Source of the DNA: Pseudacidovorax sp. NFM-22
Lineage (GTDB): Bacteria > Pseudomonadota > Gammaproteobacteria > Burkholderiales > Burkholderiaceae_C
Length of the DNA: 64,000 nucleotides
NCBI RefSeq assembly: GCF_021401245.1
Contig: NZ_JACBFY010000001.1
Coordinates: 496,001-560,000 of the forward strand
Direction of reading: 5' to 3'
Every line of letters begins with the position of its first letter. Within the stretch, counting starts at the first letter, position 1. The notes beneath the pieces were generated by a model that worked only from the letters and a program-made list of their open reading frames with translations, was not told where the DNA came from and ran no database searches. Position numbers and translations under genes: made by a program. This document shows positions 1 to 9,210 of this stretch, in pieces.

Positions 1-1
1 C

Positions 2-1870
2 GACATCCTCACCTGGACCGATGAAGGCCAGCCCTTCAGCCCCCGCTTCCAGGACGTCTATCACACCATCACCGGCGCGCTCGCCCAGGCACGGCATGTG
101 TTCCTGGGAGGTTGCGGCCTGCCCGGCGCCTGGGCGGATGCGCCGCAGTGGCGCGTGCTGGAGACGGGCTTCGGCCTGGGCCTGAACTTCCTGGCCACCT
201 GGCATGCCTGGCGCGAGGATGCGCGGCGGCCGCAGATCCTGCATTTCGTCTCGGTGGAGGCCTATCCGGTGTCTGCGGCGGACATCCACCGCGCCGCAGC
301 CCTTCATCCCGAGTTGCAAGAGCTGGGCGCACAACTGGCCGACCAGTGGCATGGCCTGCTGCCGGGCTTCCACCGCCTGGCCTTCGACGGCGGCCGCGTG
401 CTGCTGACGCTGTGCATCGGCGACGCCCGATCCATGTTGCGGGCACACCAGCCCTTCGAGGCCGACAGCCTCTTCCTCGACGGCTTCGGTCCCGCCGTGA
501 ATGCCGACATGTGGTCGCCCGAGGTGTTCAAGGCCCTCGCGCGCTTCTGCCGGCCCGGCACCGCCGTGGCCACCTGGACCGTGGCGCGGACCGTGCGCGA
601 TGCGCTCGTGCCCCTGGGCTTCGTGGTCGAGAAGGCACCCGGCCTGCCGCCCAAGCGCGACTGCCTGCGCGGACGCTATGCGCCGGCCTGGCCGGTGCGG
701 CGCCGACCGCAGGCCGAGGACGCCGAGCGCGCGCCGTCGCCCGGGCACTGCGCCGTGGTCGGTGCGGGCCTCGCTGGCGCAGCCGTGGCCCATGCGCTGG
801 CCCTGCGCGGCTGGCGGGTGACCGTGCTGGATGCCGCGGACCATCCCGCCGCTGGCGCCTCGGCCTTGCCCTTCGGCCTGATGGCGCCGCATGTCTCGCC
901 CGACGATGCGCTGCTCTCGCGCCTGACCCGCGCGGGCATCCGCGCGACCTGGGCGCAACTGACCGCCTTCGACTTGGTGGAAGGTATCGACTGGGCGCCC
1001 ACGGGCGCGGTCGAGCGCCGCGAGGCGGCCTCGCTGCGGCTGCCGCCGTCCTGGGCGCAGACGGAGGGCTGGAACGAGACCACGCGCGCCACGGCCGCGA
1101 TGCTCGCCGACGCGGGGCTGCCGGACGACACGCCCGCCCTGTTCCACGCCCGTGCCGGCTGGGTGAAGCCGCACCGCCTGGTGGCCGCCTGGCTGGACCA
1201 TCCCGCCATCGCCTTCCGCGGCGGCGCGCGCGTGGAAGACATCGAGGCCGTGCCGAGCGGCGGCTGGCGACTCCGGGACGCCGGCGGCCAAGTGCTGGCA
1301 GATGCGGACCGCGTCGTCATCGCCGCCGGCCCGGCCACGCGCCGGCTGGCGCCGGCGCTGACCCTGCAGCCGGTGCGCGGCCAGATCGTGTGGGGCGAGA
1401 TGCCGGCGGCCATGGCCGCACGGAGCCATCGCATCCCGGTCAACGGCGACGGGCACCTGATCGCAGGCGTCGGCGCGCCAGCGGACGCCGCGCGCCCGCT
1501 GCAGTGGATGACCGGCTCCACCTACGACCCCGGCGACACCGACACCGCCACCAGGCCGGCGGACCGCGCGCACAACCTCGCGCGTCTGGCCCGGCTGCAT
1601 CCGGTGCTGGCCCCTTTCGCGCAGGATCCGCAGACCGTCCTGCACGACTGGGCCGGCGTACGCTGCGCCTCGGCCGACCGCCGGCCGCTGGTCGGTCCGA
1701 TCGACCCCGCCGACCCTTCCGGTCCCTGGGCCTGCACCGCGCTGGGCTCGCGCGGGCTGAGCTTTGCCGCCCTGTGCGCCGAGCTGCTGGCCGCGCGCTG
1801 GCACGGCGAGCCCTTGCCCGTGCCAGCGGCCCAGGCCCGGGCGCTCGACACACGTCGCCTCTGGCGCTGA
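2..1870 (+). CDS. mnmC: MnmC, bifunctional tRNA mnm5s2U biosynthesis protein (5' end missing)
   Basis: Completes the 5-methylaminomethyl-2-thiouridine modification at wobble position 34 of several tRNAs. The C-terminal FAD domain removes the carboxymethyl group from cmnm5U and the N-terminal domain methylates nm5U with SAM. The reading frame is open from base 2, so the true start lies upstream and only a few dozen residues are missing. The methyltransferase part shows the SAM-binding stretch LETGFGLGLNFLATW near 160-210 and DGFGP with NADMWSP near 480-515. The oxidase part starts with the dinucleotide-binding motif VVGAGLAGAAVAHALALRG near base 757-815 and ends with a glycine-rich GSRGLSFA segment typical of FAD-dependent DAO enzymes. 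Both halves are intact. A transglutaminase-like gene follows after 76 bases on the same strand. Confidence 0.95.
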   Translation, partial: DILTWTDEGQPFSPRFQDVYHTITGALAQARHVFLGGCGLPGAWADAPQWRVLETGFGLGLNFLATWHAWREDARRPQILHFVSVEAYPVSAADIHRAAALHPELQELGAQLADQWHGLLPGFHRLAFDGGRVLLTLCIGDARSMLRAHQPFEADSLFLDGFGPAVNADMWSPEVFKALARFCRPGTAVATWTVARTVRDALVPLGFVVEKAPGLPPKRDCLRGRYAPAWPVRRRPQAEDAERAPSPGHCAVVGAGLAGAAVAHALALRGWRVTVLDAADHPAAGASALPFGLMAPHVSPDDALLSRLTRAGIRATWAQLTAFDLVEGIDWAPTGAVERREAASLRLPPSWAQTEGWNETTRATAAMLADAGLPDDTPALFHARAGWVKPHRLVAAWLDHPAIAFRGGARVEDIEAVPSGGWRLRDAGGQVLADADRVVIAAGPATRRLAPALTLQPVRGQIVWGEMPAAMAARSHRIPVNGDGHLIAGVGAPADAARPLQWMTGSTYDPGDTDTATRPADRAHNLARLARLHPVLAPFAQDPQTVLHDWAGVRCASADRRPLVGPIDPADPSGPWACTALGSRGLSFAALCAELLAARWHGEPLPVPAAQARALDTRRLWR

Positions 1871-1946
1871 ACGGGCCGCTGCGGCCCGCCACTTGCGCCG
1901 CCCTGCCCATCGCCCTGGTTTCATCGCGCCTGCCTACCATCGCCCC

Positions 1947-2861
1947 ATGGCCACCCGCTACGACATCCTCCACACCACCACCTATCGCTACAACGAGGCG
2001 GTGAACTTCGGCCTGCACCGGGTGATGTTCCGCCCGCGCGACAGCCACGACCTGCGCGTGCTGGCCACCGACCTGCAGGTCAGCCCCGAAGCGCATGTGC
2101 GGCTGATCCAGGACCCGCATTCCAACTCGGTCGCGCTGGTCCAGCCGAAGGAGCCGGCGGCCGAGCTGACCATCGCCTGCGCCTTCACCATCGAGCATGT
2201 GCCGGCGCCCGAGGACGAGCTGCAGCTGGAGCCCAGTGCGGAATTCCTGCCCTTCGCCTATTCGCTGCAGGAACGGCTGGACCTGGAGCACTACCTGCGC
2301 CCCCACCACGACGACCCGGACGGCACGCTGATCCGCTGGGCGCATCAGTTCCTTCACACCGATGCGCCCAACAGCACACGCGAGACGCTCACGCGCATGA
2401 ATGCCCACATCAGCCAGAGCCTGAGCTACCAGGCCCGCGAGGAGGAAGGCACCCAGACACCGCTGGAGACGCTGGCCATCGGTGGCGGCAGCTGCCGCGA
2501 CTACGCCCTGCTCATGATGGAAGCCGCGCGGCGGCTGGGCATCGCCACCCGCTTCGTGTCGGGCTACCTCTACGACCCCATGCTCGACGACGGCAACGAC
2601 GCGCAGGAGGACCAGGAGGGCCCCGCCGAGCGCATCGTCGGTGCCGGCAGCACGCATGCCTGGCTGCAGGCCTACCTGCCCGGCGCGGGCTGGGTTGCCT
2701 TCGACCCCACCAACAACATCATGGGCAGCGGCCGCCTGATCCGCGTGGGCGTGGCGCGGGACCCGGCCCAGGCACCGCCCATCGCCGGCAGCTGGTTCGG
2801 CGAACCCGAGGCCTATGCGGGCATGGAGGTGGTCGTGAAGGTCACCAAGCGCCGCGACTGA
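1947..2861 (+). CDS. Transglutaminase-like cysteine peptidase family protein
   Basis: A 304-residue cytoplasmic protein with an N-terminal beta-rich region (MATRYDILHTTTYRY) followed by a transglutaminase core. The expected papain-like triad is visible: Cys in GGGSCRDYALLMMEA, His in GSTHAWLQAYLPG and Asp in AFDPTNN. This family is common in proteobacteria. Its members act as peptidases or amidases, but the substrate is unknown. Of the possible starts, the ATG at 1947 begins the conserved domain exactly. It sits 76 bases after mnmC on the same strand and could be cotranscribed. No signal peptide is visible. The family call is firm, the function is not. Confidence 0.88.
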   Translation: MATRYDILHTTTYRYNEAVNFGLHRVMFRPRDSHDLRVLATDLQVSPEAHVRLIQDPHSNSVALVQPKEPAAELTIACAFTIEHVPAPEDELQLEPSAEFLPFAYSLQERLDLEHYLRPHHDDPDGTLIRWAHQFLHTDAPNSTRETLTRMNAHISQSLSYQAREEEGTQTPLETLAIGGGSCRDYALLMMEAARRLGIATRFVSGYLYDPMLDDGNDAQEDQEGPAERIVGAGSTHAWLQAYLPGAGWVAFDPTNNIMGSGRLIRVGVARDPAQAPPIAGSWFGEPEAYAGMEVVVKVTKRRD

Positions 2862-2914
2862 GCAGCCTCGTTCCGAAATCGCGTCGGACTGTAGGACCCG
2901 TCCCCGACATGACA

Positions 2915-2943
2915 CCGGCGGGGGCAAATCCCGAGCCCCCCGG
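2915..2943 (+). terminator. Possible terminator hairpin after the transglutaminase gene
   Basis: An imperfect GC-rich inverted repeat (CCGG-C-GGGGGC pairing with GCCCCCCGG around a nine-base loop) lies 53 bases after the stop codon. No T-run follows, so this is a weak call. Confidence 0.3.
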
Positions 2944-3012
2944 CGCGACGCCGCGCTAGGCTGGCGCGCCGCTCGAGGGCGGAACGAATCACAAGTCTTG
3001 GAGACATTTCCC

Positions 3013-4545
3013 ATGGATGCATTTCAGCGCCAGCCCCTGCGGCTGATCACGGCTGCGGCCGTCCTTGCCCTGAGCGCCTGCGGCGGCGGGGGCGGCTCGA
3101 ACGTCGCCTTTGCGCCCCTGCCGGCACCGGCACCAAGCCCTGCGCCGTCCCCGGCGCCCACGCCTGCCCCGGCCCCCGTTCCCGAAGAAACCCGCCTGCA
3201 GGACGGCCGCAACAGCTTCGTGCCCGCCGAACCGACGGCCACCACCTTCACGGCACTGGCCGCCGCCCCGGGCGACACGGTCGACGTCAGCACCACCAGC
3301 CGCTGGGCCGGCGTGATGGGCGGCGCCGCCTACCGCGTCGAGGTGCCCGCCAACTGGAACGGCAAGCTGGTCATGTACGCCCATGGCTATGCCGGCACCG
3401 GCAACACGCTGGCGGTGACCAACCCGTCCATCCGCCGCTACCTGATCCAGAACGGCTATGCGTGGGCGGCCTCCAGCTACACCAAGAACTACTACGACGT
3501 GCGCGCCGGCGTGGAGGACACCAACGCCCTGGCCCTGGCCTTCACCGACATTGCCAAGGCCCGCGGCCGCGCACTGGCCACGCCCTCGCGGGTCTACATC
3601 ACGGGCCATTCGATGGGCGGCCACATCACGGCGTCGGCCATCGAGGCCGAGACGCAGGCCACCGCCGTGCACAAGGTGAGCTACGCCGGCGCGGTGCCCA
3701 TGTGCGGCGTGCTGGGCGACACCGAACTCTTCGACTACTTCTCTGCCGCCCAGCTCACGGCCCAGGCCCTGGCCGGCGTGCCCAAGTACCCCCTGACGAA
3801 CTGGAGCGACATCCAGAACCTAGTGCTCGGAAAGCTGTTCTCCTCGGTGGGCCAGACCACGTTGACGCCCACCTCGCCGCTGGGCCTGCAATACGCCTCC
3901 GTCATCAAGAACCTGACCGGCGGCCAGCGGCCCCTGTTCGACTTCGGCTTCACCCAGGGCGGCTCCTTCCAGGCACCGCTGGGCCTGTTCGGCAGCGATG
4001 GCACGGTCGCGGGCATCCTGAACAAGAACGTGACGGACACCAACCGCTTCACCTACGCCATCGACGGCGACGCGACCGCCTCGGCGGCACTGAATGCGTC
4101 GGTGCAGAAGCTCACCGCCGACACCGACGCCAACCGCCTGCGCCGCGACGGCCTGCGCTGGATCCCGCGCAACAACGGTGACATCAAGATCCCGGTGGTC
4201 ACGCTGCACACGCTGGGCGACCTGTTCGTGCCCTTCAGCATGGAGCAGATCTACCGCCAGCGCGTGGTGGCCAAGGGCAACGGCAACTGGCTGGTGCAGC
4301 GGGCGATCCGCGGCATCACGCACTGCGACTTCACGGTCGCCGAGCAGGAGGCCGCCTTCGACGCCATGATCAAGTGGGAGCGCGACGGGGTGAAGCCCTC
4401 CGGCGACGACGTGCTGACCGCGGGCACGGTGGCCAACACCAGCTATGGCTGCGTGTTCACCAACAACACCCTGGGCCAGGACGACAGCCAGCAGGTGGCC
4501 GCCATCCGGACCGTCCTGGCCGGCGCCGCCCCCTGCCCCCAGTGA
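3013..4545 (+). CDS. Alpha/beta-hydrolase lipoprotein with proline-alanine linker
   Basis: A 510-residue predicted secreted lipoprotein. It has a basic N-terminus, a hydrophobic core and a lipobox LSAC followed by a run of glycines, so lipidation would be at Cys of LSACGGG. A low-complexity Pro/Ala linker (about residues 37-60) separates the anchor from the catalytic domain. The nucleophile elbow GHSMGGH places Ser200. Asp403 in LGDLFVP and His437 in THCDF complete a plausible catalytic triad. The fold indicates an esterase or peptidase acting in the periplasm or on the outer membrane. The substrate cannot be read from the sequence. The ATG at 3013 is preferred because a GGAG lies at 3000-3003 with nine bases spacing. 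A TTG at 2998 would overlap that site. Confidence 0.85.
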   Translation: MDAFQRQPLRLITAAAVLALSACGGGGGSNVAFAPLPAPAPSPAPSPAPTPAPAPVPEETRLQDGRNSFVPAEPTATTFTALAAAPGDTVDVSTTSRWAGVMGGAAYRVEVPANWNGKLVMYAHGYAGTGNTLAVTNPSIRRYLIQNGYAWAASSYTKNYYDVRAGVEDTNALALAFTDIAKARGRALATPSRVYITGHSMGGHITASAIEAETQATAVHKVSYAGAVPMCGVLGDTELFDYFSAAQLTAQALAGVPKYPLTNWSDIQNLVLGKLFSSVGQTTLTPTSPLGLQYASVIKNLTGGQRPLFDFGFTQGGSFQAPLGLFGSDGTVAGILNKNVTDTNRFTYAIDGDATASAALNASVQKLTADTDANRLRRDGLRWIPRNNGDIKIPVVTLHTLGDLFVPFSMEQIYRQRVVAKGNGNWLVQRAIRGITHCDFTVAEQEAAFDAMIKWERDGVKPSGDDVLTAGTVANTSYGCVFTNNTLGQDDSQQVAAIRTVLAGAAPCPQ

Positions 4546-4605
4546 AGTGAAGTCCCGCGGTAGCCAGCGCGGGCAGCCGCGTCGACGGCTGCGATGACAT
4601 GACAG

Positions 4606-4635
4606 CAGAACGCCGGCCCTGGGGCCGGCGTTCTG
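4606..4635. terminator. Perfect 14-bp inverted repeat between convergent genes
   Basis: CAGAACGCCGGCCC is followed two bases later by its exact reverse complement. It lies between the stop of the hydrolase gene (4545) and the stop of dadA (4679), so it could end transcription from both sides. No T-tract follows on either strand, so efficiency as an intrinsic terminator is uncertain. Confidence 0.55.
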
Positions 4636-4678
4636 CATCTGGGGCGTCGCTCGGGGCCCCGCTCAGGTGTGCCGCGGC

Positions 4679-5980
4679 TCAGGCGGGCTGCACGCCGGCC
4701 GACCGCGGCCGTTGAAGCGCCTGGCGGGCGCCGGCATAGCGGTCCACCGCCAAGCCGTCGGTGCTGATCTCCGGCCGCTGGCCTGTCACCAGGTCCGCGG
4801 TCAGCTTGCCGGAGCCACAGGCCATGGTCCAGCCCAGGGTGCCGTGGCCGGTGTTGAGGAACAGATTGCCCCAGCGCGTGCCGCCGATGATGGGCGTGCT
4901 GTCTGGCGTCATCGGGCGCAGCCCGGTCCAGAAGCTCGCGGCCGGCAGGTCGCCGCCCGGGAACAGCTCGCCCACCACCTTCTCCAGTGTGGCGCGGCGC
5001 GCCGGCTTGAGGCTCAGGTCGAAGCCCGACAGCTCGGCCATGCCACCGACGCGGATGCGGCCGGCGAAACGGGTGACGGCAATCTTGTAGGTCTCGTCCA
5101 GCACTGTGGACTGCGGCGCCAGCGATTCGTCCAGCAGCGGCACGGTCAGCGAATAGCCCTTGACGGGATAGACCGGCAGGTCCAGGCCCAGCGGTTCCAT
5201 CAGGGCGCGCGAGTAGCTGCCGAAGGCCAGCACATAGCGGTCGGCTTCGAGCCACTGGCCGTCGACCTGCACGCCACTGATGCGGCCACCGTCGGTGCCC
5301 AGCGCCTGCACCTGGCTGCCGTAGCGGAACTCCACGCCCAGGCCCTTGGCCAGTTCGGCCAGGCGGGTGGTGAAGAGATGGCAGTCGCCGGTTTCGTCGT
5401 TGGGCAGGCGCAGACCGCCGACCAGGCCGCTGCCCGTGCGGGCCAGCGCAGGCTCCACGCGCGCCAGGCCTTCGCGGTCCAGCAGTTCATAGGGCACGCC
5501 GCATTCCTGCAGCACGGCGATGTCGCGCTGCACGGCGTCGAGCTGCTGCTGCTTGCGGAAGAGCTGCAGCGTGCCGCCGGTGCGCTGCTCGTAGTCGATG
5601 CCGGTGTCGGCGCGCAGGCTGCGCAGGCAATCGCGGCTGTACTCGGCCACGCGCATCATCCGTTCCTTGTTCACGGCATAGCGCTCGGCCGAGCAGTTGC
5701 GCAGCATCTGGGCCATCCAGCGCAGCTGAAACAGGCTGCCATCGGCGCGGATGGCCAGCGGCGCATGCTTCTGGAACATCCACTTGAGCGCCTTGAACGG
5801 AATGCCGGGCGCGGCCCAGGGCGTGGAATAGCCCGGCGACACCTGGCCGGCATTGCCGAAGCTGGTCTCCAGTGCGGCGCCGGGCTGGCGCTCCAGCACC
5901 GTCACCTGCGCGCCCGCACGGGCCAGGTAGTAGGCCGTGGTCGTGCCGATCACACCGCCGCCGAGAACAATGACTTTCAT
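4679..5980 (-). CDS. dadA: D-amino acid dehydrogenase small subunit (DadA)
   Basis: An FAD enzyme that oxidatively deaminates D-amino acids, notably D-alanine, to 2-oxo acids, passing electrons to the respiratory chain at the inner membrane face. Its 433 residues match the family length. It begins [20 protein letters not shown], the FAD-binding Rossmann motif, and ends with the conserved [15 protein letters not shown] and [17 protein letters not shown] stretches of DadA. The ATG at 5980 is preferred over an in-frame TTG six bases upstream. No alanine racemase gene (dadX) is adjacent. A divergent Lrp/AsnC regulator starts 143 bases away. This is the classic control arrangement for dadA. Confidence 0.95.
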   Translation of the reverse strand: MKVIVLGGGVIGTTTAYYLARAGAQVTVLERQPGAALETSFGNAGQVSPGYSTPWAAPGIPFKALKWMFQKHAPLAIRADGSLFQLRWMAQMLRNCSAERYAVNKERMMRVAEYSRDCLRSLRADTGIDYEQRTGGTLQLFRKQQQLDAVQRDIAVLQECGVPYELLDREGLARVEPALARTGSGLVGGLRLPNDETGDCHLFTTRLAELAKGLGVEFRYGSQVQALGTDGGRISGVQVDGQWLEADRYVLAFGSYSRALMEPLGLDLPVYPVKGYSLTVPLLDESLAPQSTVLDETYKIAVTRFAGRIRVGGMAELSGFDLSLKPARRATLEKVVGELFPGGDLPAASFWTGLRPMTPDSTPIIGGTRWGNLFLNTGHGTLGWTMACGSGKLTADLVTGQRPEISTDGLAVDRYAGARQALQRPRSAGVQPA

Positions 5981-6002
5981 GGCCAATCCCGCTGAGAAAG
6001 AA

Positions 6003-6088
6003 GACTCCAGGAGTCGATTGCAGGACTTTATTCAGGCCGCACCCGAAGATTTGATGGTTCTTCTGGTGATCTGCAGCAAAATCCGCTG
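6003..6088. promoter_or_regulatory. dadA/lrp divergent control region with candidate Lrp-type sites
   Basis: The 143-base divergent spacer holds a perfect inverted repeat GACTCC-A-GGAGTC at 6003-6015, which is 22 bases before the dadA start. It also holds CAGCAAAATCCGCTG at 6074-6088, matching 12 of 15 positions of the established E. coli Lrp consensus YAGHAWATTWTDCTR. The assignment to the neighbouring regulator is an inference. Confidence 0.4.
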
Positions 6089-6123
6089 ACCATCCCTGTG
6101 CATCGGCCCGCCGGCCCGACGAC

Positions 6124-6600
6124 ATGCCCGACTTCGCCACCCTGGACCGCATCGACCGCAAGATCCTGGACATCCTCCAGCGTGAGGGCCGCATCGCCAT
6201 CACCGACCTCGCGCAGCGCGTGGGCCTGTCGACCTCGCCCTGCTCCGAGCGGGTCAAGCGACTGGAGCGCACGGGCGTGATCAGCGGCTACCACGCCCGC
6301 GTGGCGCCCGAGGCGCTGAGCAAGATGCTGCTGGTGTTCGTGGAGATCAAGCTCTCGTCCAAGTCGGCCGATGTCTTCGACAAGGTCCGCAACGAGCTGC
6401 TGCACATGCCCGAGGTGCTGGAATGCCACCTGGTCTCGGGCGGCTTCGACTACCTGGTCAAGGCCCGGCTGCGCGGCATGGGCGAATACCGGCACCTGCT
6501 GGGCGACATCCTCAAGAAGCTGCCCGTGCCGGCCGAGTCGCACAGCTACGTGGTGATGGAAGAGGTCAAGGAGACGCTGGTCCTGCCGGTGGACCGTTGA
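6124..6600 (+). CDS. lrp: Lrp/AsnC-family transcriptional regulator
   Basis: A 158-residue regulator of the feast/famine family. The N-terminal winged helix-turn-helix (DRIDRKILDILQREGRI to GLSTSPCSERVKRLE, residues about 8-48) is followed by the RAM ligand-binding alpha/beta domain ending in SYVVMEEVKETL. Members sense amino acids and bind as octamers. It is transcribed divergently from dadA, so it probably controls D-alanine/L-alanine catabolism and its own expression, like DadR/Lrp proteins elsewhere. Whether this is the global Lrp of the organism or a local paralogue cannot be decided here. Confidence 0.93.
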   Translation: MPDFATLDRIDRKILDILQREGRIAITDLAQRVGLSTSPCSERVKRLERTGVISGYHARVAPEALSKMLLVFVEIKLSSKSADVFDKVRNELLHMPEVLECHLVSGGFDYLVKARLRGMGEYRHLLGDILKKLPVPAESHSYVVMEEVKETLVLPVDR

Positions 6601-6624
6601 ACGCTGCAGCCCGCCCGCGGCGGC

Positions 6625-7575
6625 TCACTGCGAGGCTTCTGCCTTCATCGCCAGCTGCACCCGGCCGCCGGCCGTGTGGAAGCTGATGGTCGGTGCGGTG
6701 AAGTCCGACAGCGGCGCGCCCAGGCTGATCTCGCCGCTGCCATGCAGCATGCACTCGTCCCGGCGCAGCGCGACCTCGCTGCTGCTGCCGTCGGCATCGC
6801 GGAAGCGCACCCAGGTGCCGTAGCTGCTCACGTCGGTCAGGATGCAGCTGCCGTTGCGGGCCTCGATGCGGGCATGCAGACGCGACACGCGCGGATCGTT
6901 GACCACGAAATCGGCCTCGTTCACCCGGCCCAGGTGGATGGGCAGGTCGCGCGCGCCGAAGGCGGCATGCACGTCCAACCACGACAGCTCAATCTGGCCG
7001 AAGGCCGTGTCGATGCCGGGGCGGGCCAGCGTCGACAGCGCTGCCGGCAGCGTCAGCAGGTCCACCACCTCGTCCTGCCAGTCGATGCGGTGGACGGTCG
7101 GCGTCTCCTGCCGGCCGCGGATGCTGATCGGGCCCAGGCTGCGATGCCGCACCTCGGGGCCGATGCGCTGGTCCACCACCGATTCGGTCGCCCAGATCTG
7201 GCCCGGACCCGCGAGGTCGCTCAGCCGCGAGGCCACGTTGACAGCATCGCCATAGAAGTCGCCATCGACCTCGACCACCTCGCCGCTGGCGATGCCGATC
7301 TGCAGGTCCATGCGCAAGGCCTCGGGCCACTTGAGCAGGCGCTTGTGGTGGCTGCGCTGAACCTCGAGCATGGCGGAGATCGCCGGTGCGCCGGCCGGGA
7401 AGAGCGCGAAGATGCCGTCGCCCAGCTTCTTGATCACCCGGCCGCCATGGGCTTCGCACACATCTCCGACCCATTGCACCAGCCGCGTGACGGTGTCGGT
7501 GGCCCGGGCGTTGCCCATCGCCTCGAAAACCCGCGTGCTGCCGGTCAGGTCCGCGAAAACGACCGTGGTTGCCAT
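6625..7575 (-). CDS. Class III adenylate cyclase with C-terminal FHA domain
   Basis: A 316-residue cytoplasmic protein. Residues 1-165 form a class III cyclase domain with both metal-binding aspartates (Asp9 in VFADLTGST, Asp53 in KKLGDGIFA), a purine-selecting Lys50 and Asp110, and the transition-state residues Asn113 and Arg117 in GDAVNVASRL. The catalytic set therefore looks complete and ATP-type. Residues about 205-290 form a forkhead-associated domain with LGR, SRLHARIE and SSYGTWVRF, a phosphothreonine-binding module. No membrane or sensor domain precedes the catalytic part. The FHA domain suggests recruitment to a phosphorylated partner, but no kinase gene is nearby. The ATG at 7575 is chosen over a TTG six bases upstream. 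It converges on lrp with 24 bases between. Confidence 0.88.
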   Translation of the reverse strand: MATTVVFADLTGSTRVFEAMGNARATDTVTRLVQWVGDVCEAHGGRVIKKLGDGIFALFPAGAPAISAMLEVQRSHHKRLLKWPEALRMDLQIGIASGEVVEVDGDFYGDAVNVASRLSDLAGPGQIWATESVVDQRIGPEVRHRSLGPISIRGRQETPTVHRIDWQDEVVDLLTLPAALSTLARPGIDTAFGQIELSWLDVHAAFGARDLPIHLGRVNEADFVVNDPRVSRLHARIEARNGSCILTDVSSYGTWVRFRDADGSSSEVALRRDECMLHGSGEISLGAPLSDFTAPTISFHTAGGRVQLAMKAEASQ

Positions 7576-7858
7576 CGTCAAAGTTCAACGAATTGTTTCC
7601 AGCAATTATCTCCAGACGTACGAAATCGCGCGAGTGCGGGGCCGGAATTGACTTAAGTCAACTGCTTTGGATGTTGCTTTGTCCACAATGCCACCTTGAT
7701 CCCCCGCTTGGGGGCGCGAAGTTTCCCCTGGATCCGCGTGGAATGCCCGCGCCTGATCCAGAGCCCCATGGAAAGGCAAATTTGTGGAAACTTTTATCTA
7801 CGTTGCAGTGGACTGCGCGGCTGCGTAAGGTGTTCGTCAGGCGACCTCGCATCACTCC

Positions 7859-8194
7859 ATGAAGTCCTTGAACGCGATCTCCCGCTGGCTCCGGGCCCCG
7901 GCCCAGATGGCTACGCAGACAGGCACCGAGCGCACGCTCCAGCAGGTGCGTGCCGCCATGCTTGCCGCCCTCGAACGGCATGGCCTCCTGGCGCAGTGGC
8001 GCCGCCTGGCGGACCGGGTGACCTACGCCAGCGAGCTCGAAGCACTCTGGTATCTGCGGCAGGATCTGCTGGCGGCGCTGATGGCCGCCTGCGGCGAAGT
8101 GCGCGCACGGCAGGAGATGCAGCCGATCAACGCCCTCTTCGGCCGTTCCGAGGCCTTCCGGCCCCGCTTGCGCGCCGGGCTGCGGATGCCCTGA
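7859..8194 (+). CDS. Hypothetical protein, 111 residues
   Basis: I do not recognise this protein. It is a basic, leucine- and arginine-rich, mostly helical sequence starting MKSLNAISRWLRAP and containing TYASELEALWYLRQDLLAAL, without signal peptide, membrane segment or cysteine motif. It is preceded by a 283-base spacer (7576-7858) that is clearly more AT-rich near 7775-7815 than its surroundings, consistent with a promoter. The ribosome site is weak. It stands alone between the cyclase and ldcA, both on the other strand. The absence of any better frame here and the family-like composition favour a real gene. Confidence 0.55.
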   Translation: MKSLNAISRWLRAPAQMATQTGTERTLQQVRAAMLAALERHGLLAQWRRLADRVTYASELEALWYLRQDLLAALMAACGEVRARQEMQPINALFGRSEAFRPRLRAGLRMP

Positions 8195-8241
8195 GCGGCC
8201 TCGGCCGGGGTCGACGGCCGGCCTCAGACCGGCGCCGCCCT

Positions 8242-9210
8242 TCAATGCGCGTGACCGTGATGGTCGTGCGTTGCGGCATGGCGGCTGCCACCCACGCCGT
8301 GCCCCCAGACGACGAAGGCTTCCTTGCCCTCCACCGCCAGATCGACGGCGGCCCCCACCGGCAGCAGCACCTTGGTCGGCACATGGCCGAAGGGCAGGCC
8401 TGTGAGCACCGGCGCCTTGATCTGGCTGCGCAGCCGCTCCACCACCGTCTGCAGCTTGAAGCCCCGGTCGTGCGGCGCGGCGCGGTAGCCGGTGAACTGG
8501 CCCAGCACCACGGCCTTCTGGCGGGCCAGCACGCCGGCGAGGCGCAGCTGCTCCAGCATGCGCTCGATGCGGTAGGGGTGCTCGCCCACGTCCTCCAGGA
8601 AGAGCACGCCCTTGTCCACCTGCGGGAAGTACGGCGTGCCCAGCAGGCTGCACAGCACGGCCAGGTTGCCGCCCCACAGCGTCGCGCCGCGAATGGGCTT
8701 GAAGCCCGGCACCTCGTCGCGTGCCGGCAGGCGCCAGCCGGTGCCTTCGCCGTAACCCTCGACCAGGTCGTCGAAGCAGGCGGCGGTGATCTCATCGATG
8801 CCTTCCTCGGCACCGAAATCACCGCACAGGGTCGGGCCGGACCAGGTGGCGGCGCCCGTGCGCGCCAGCACCGCGAGCTGGAAGGCCGTGAAGTCGCTCA
8901 TGCCCACGAAGGCCGTGCCGCGCTCGATGGCCTTGGCCACGGCCTTGTAGGGAAGGCCGTCGAGGATCCGGGTGAGGCCATAGCCGCCGCGCGAGGCCAG
9001 TGCCACGTCCGCGCCGCTCGCTGCGGCCCGTGCGATGGCGGCGATGCGGGTGGCGTCGTCGCCGGCGAATCGCTGCTGCGCGGACAGCGCGGCCTCGTCG
9101 ATCTCCACCTCATGGCCCTGGGCCCGCAGCCAGGCCACGCCGCGGCGGAAGGCCGGCTTCTCGCGCACGGCGCTGGAGGGGGAGTAGATGTAGATGTGCT
9201 TCTTGTTCAC
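8242..9210 (-). CDS. ldcA: Muramoyltetrapeptide LD-carboxypeptidase
   Basis: A cytoplasmic S66-family peptidase that cleaves the terminal D-alanine from recycled murein tetrapeptides. Its 322 residues are normal for the family. Ser104 in VGMSDFTAFQ is the expected nucleophile. The glutamate in LEDVGEHPYRIERML and the histidine in LPFGHVPTKVLLPVG fit the Ser-Glu-His triad. An unusual histidine-rich tail follows the last conserved strand (RHAATHDHHGHAH), possibly metal-binding. Translation starts at GTG 9210, which overlaps the TGA of the upstream tadA fusion gene (GTGA), indicating translational coupling. Confidence 0.92.
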   Translation of the reverse strand: MNKKHIYIYSPSSAVREKPAFRRGVAWLRAQGHEVEIDEAALSAQQRFAGDDATRIAAIARAAASGADVALASRGGYGLTRILDGLPYKAVAKAIERGTAFVGMSDFTAFQLAVLARTGAATWSGPTLCGDFGAEEGIDEITAACFDDLVEGYGEGTGWRLPARDEVPGFKPIRGATLWGGNLAVLCSLLGTPYFPQVDKGVLFLEDVGEHPYRIERMLEQLRLAGVLARQKAVVLGQFTGYRAAPHDRGFKLQTVVERLRSQIKAPVLTGLPFGHVPTKVLLPVGAAVDLAVEGKEAFVVWGHGVGGSRHAATHDHHGHAH

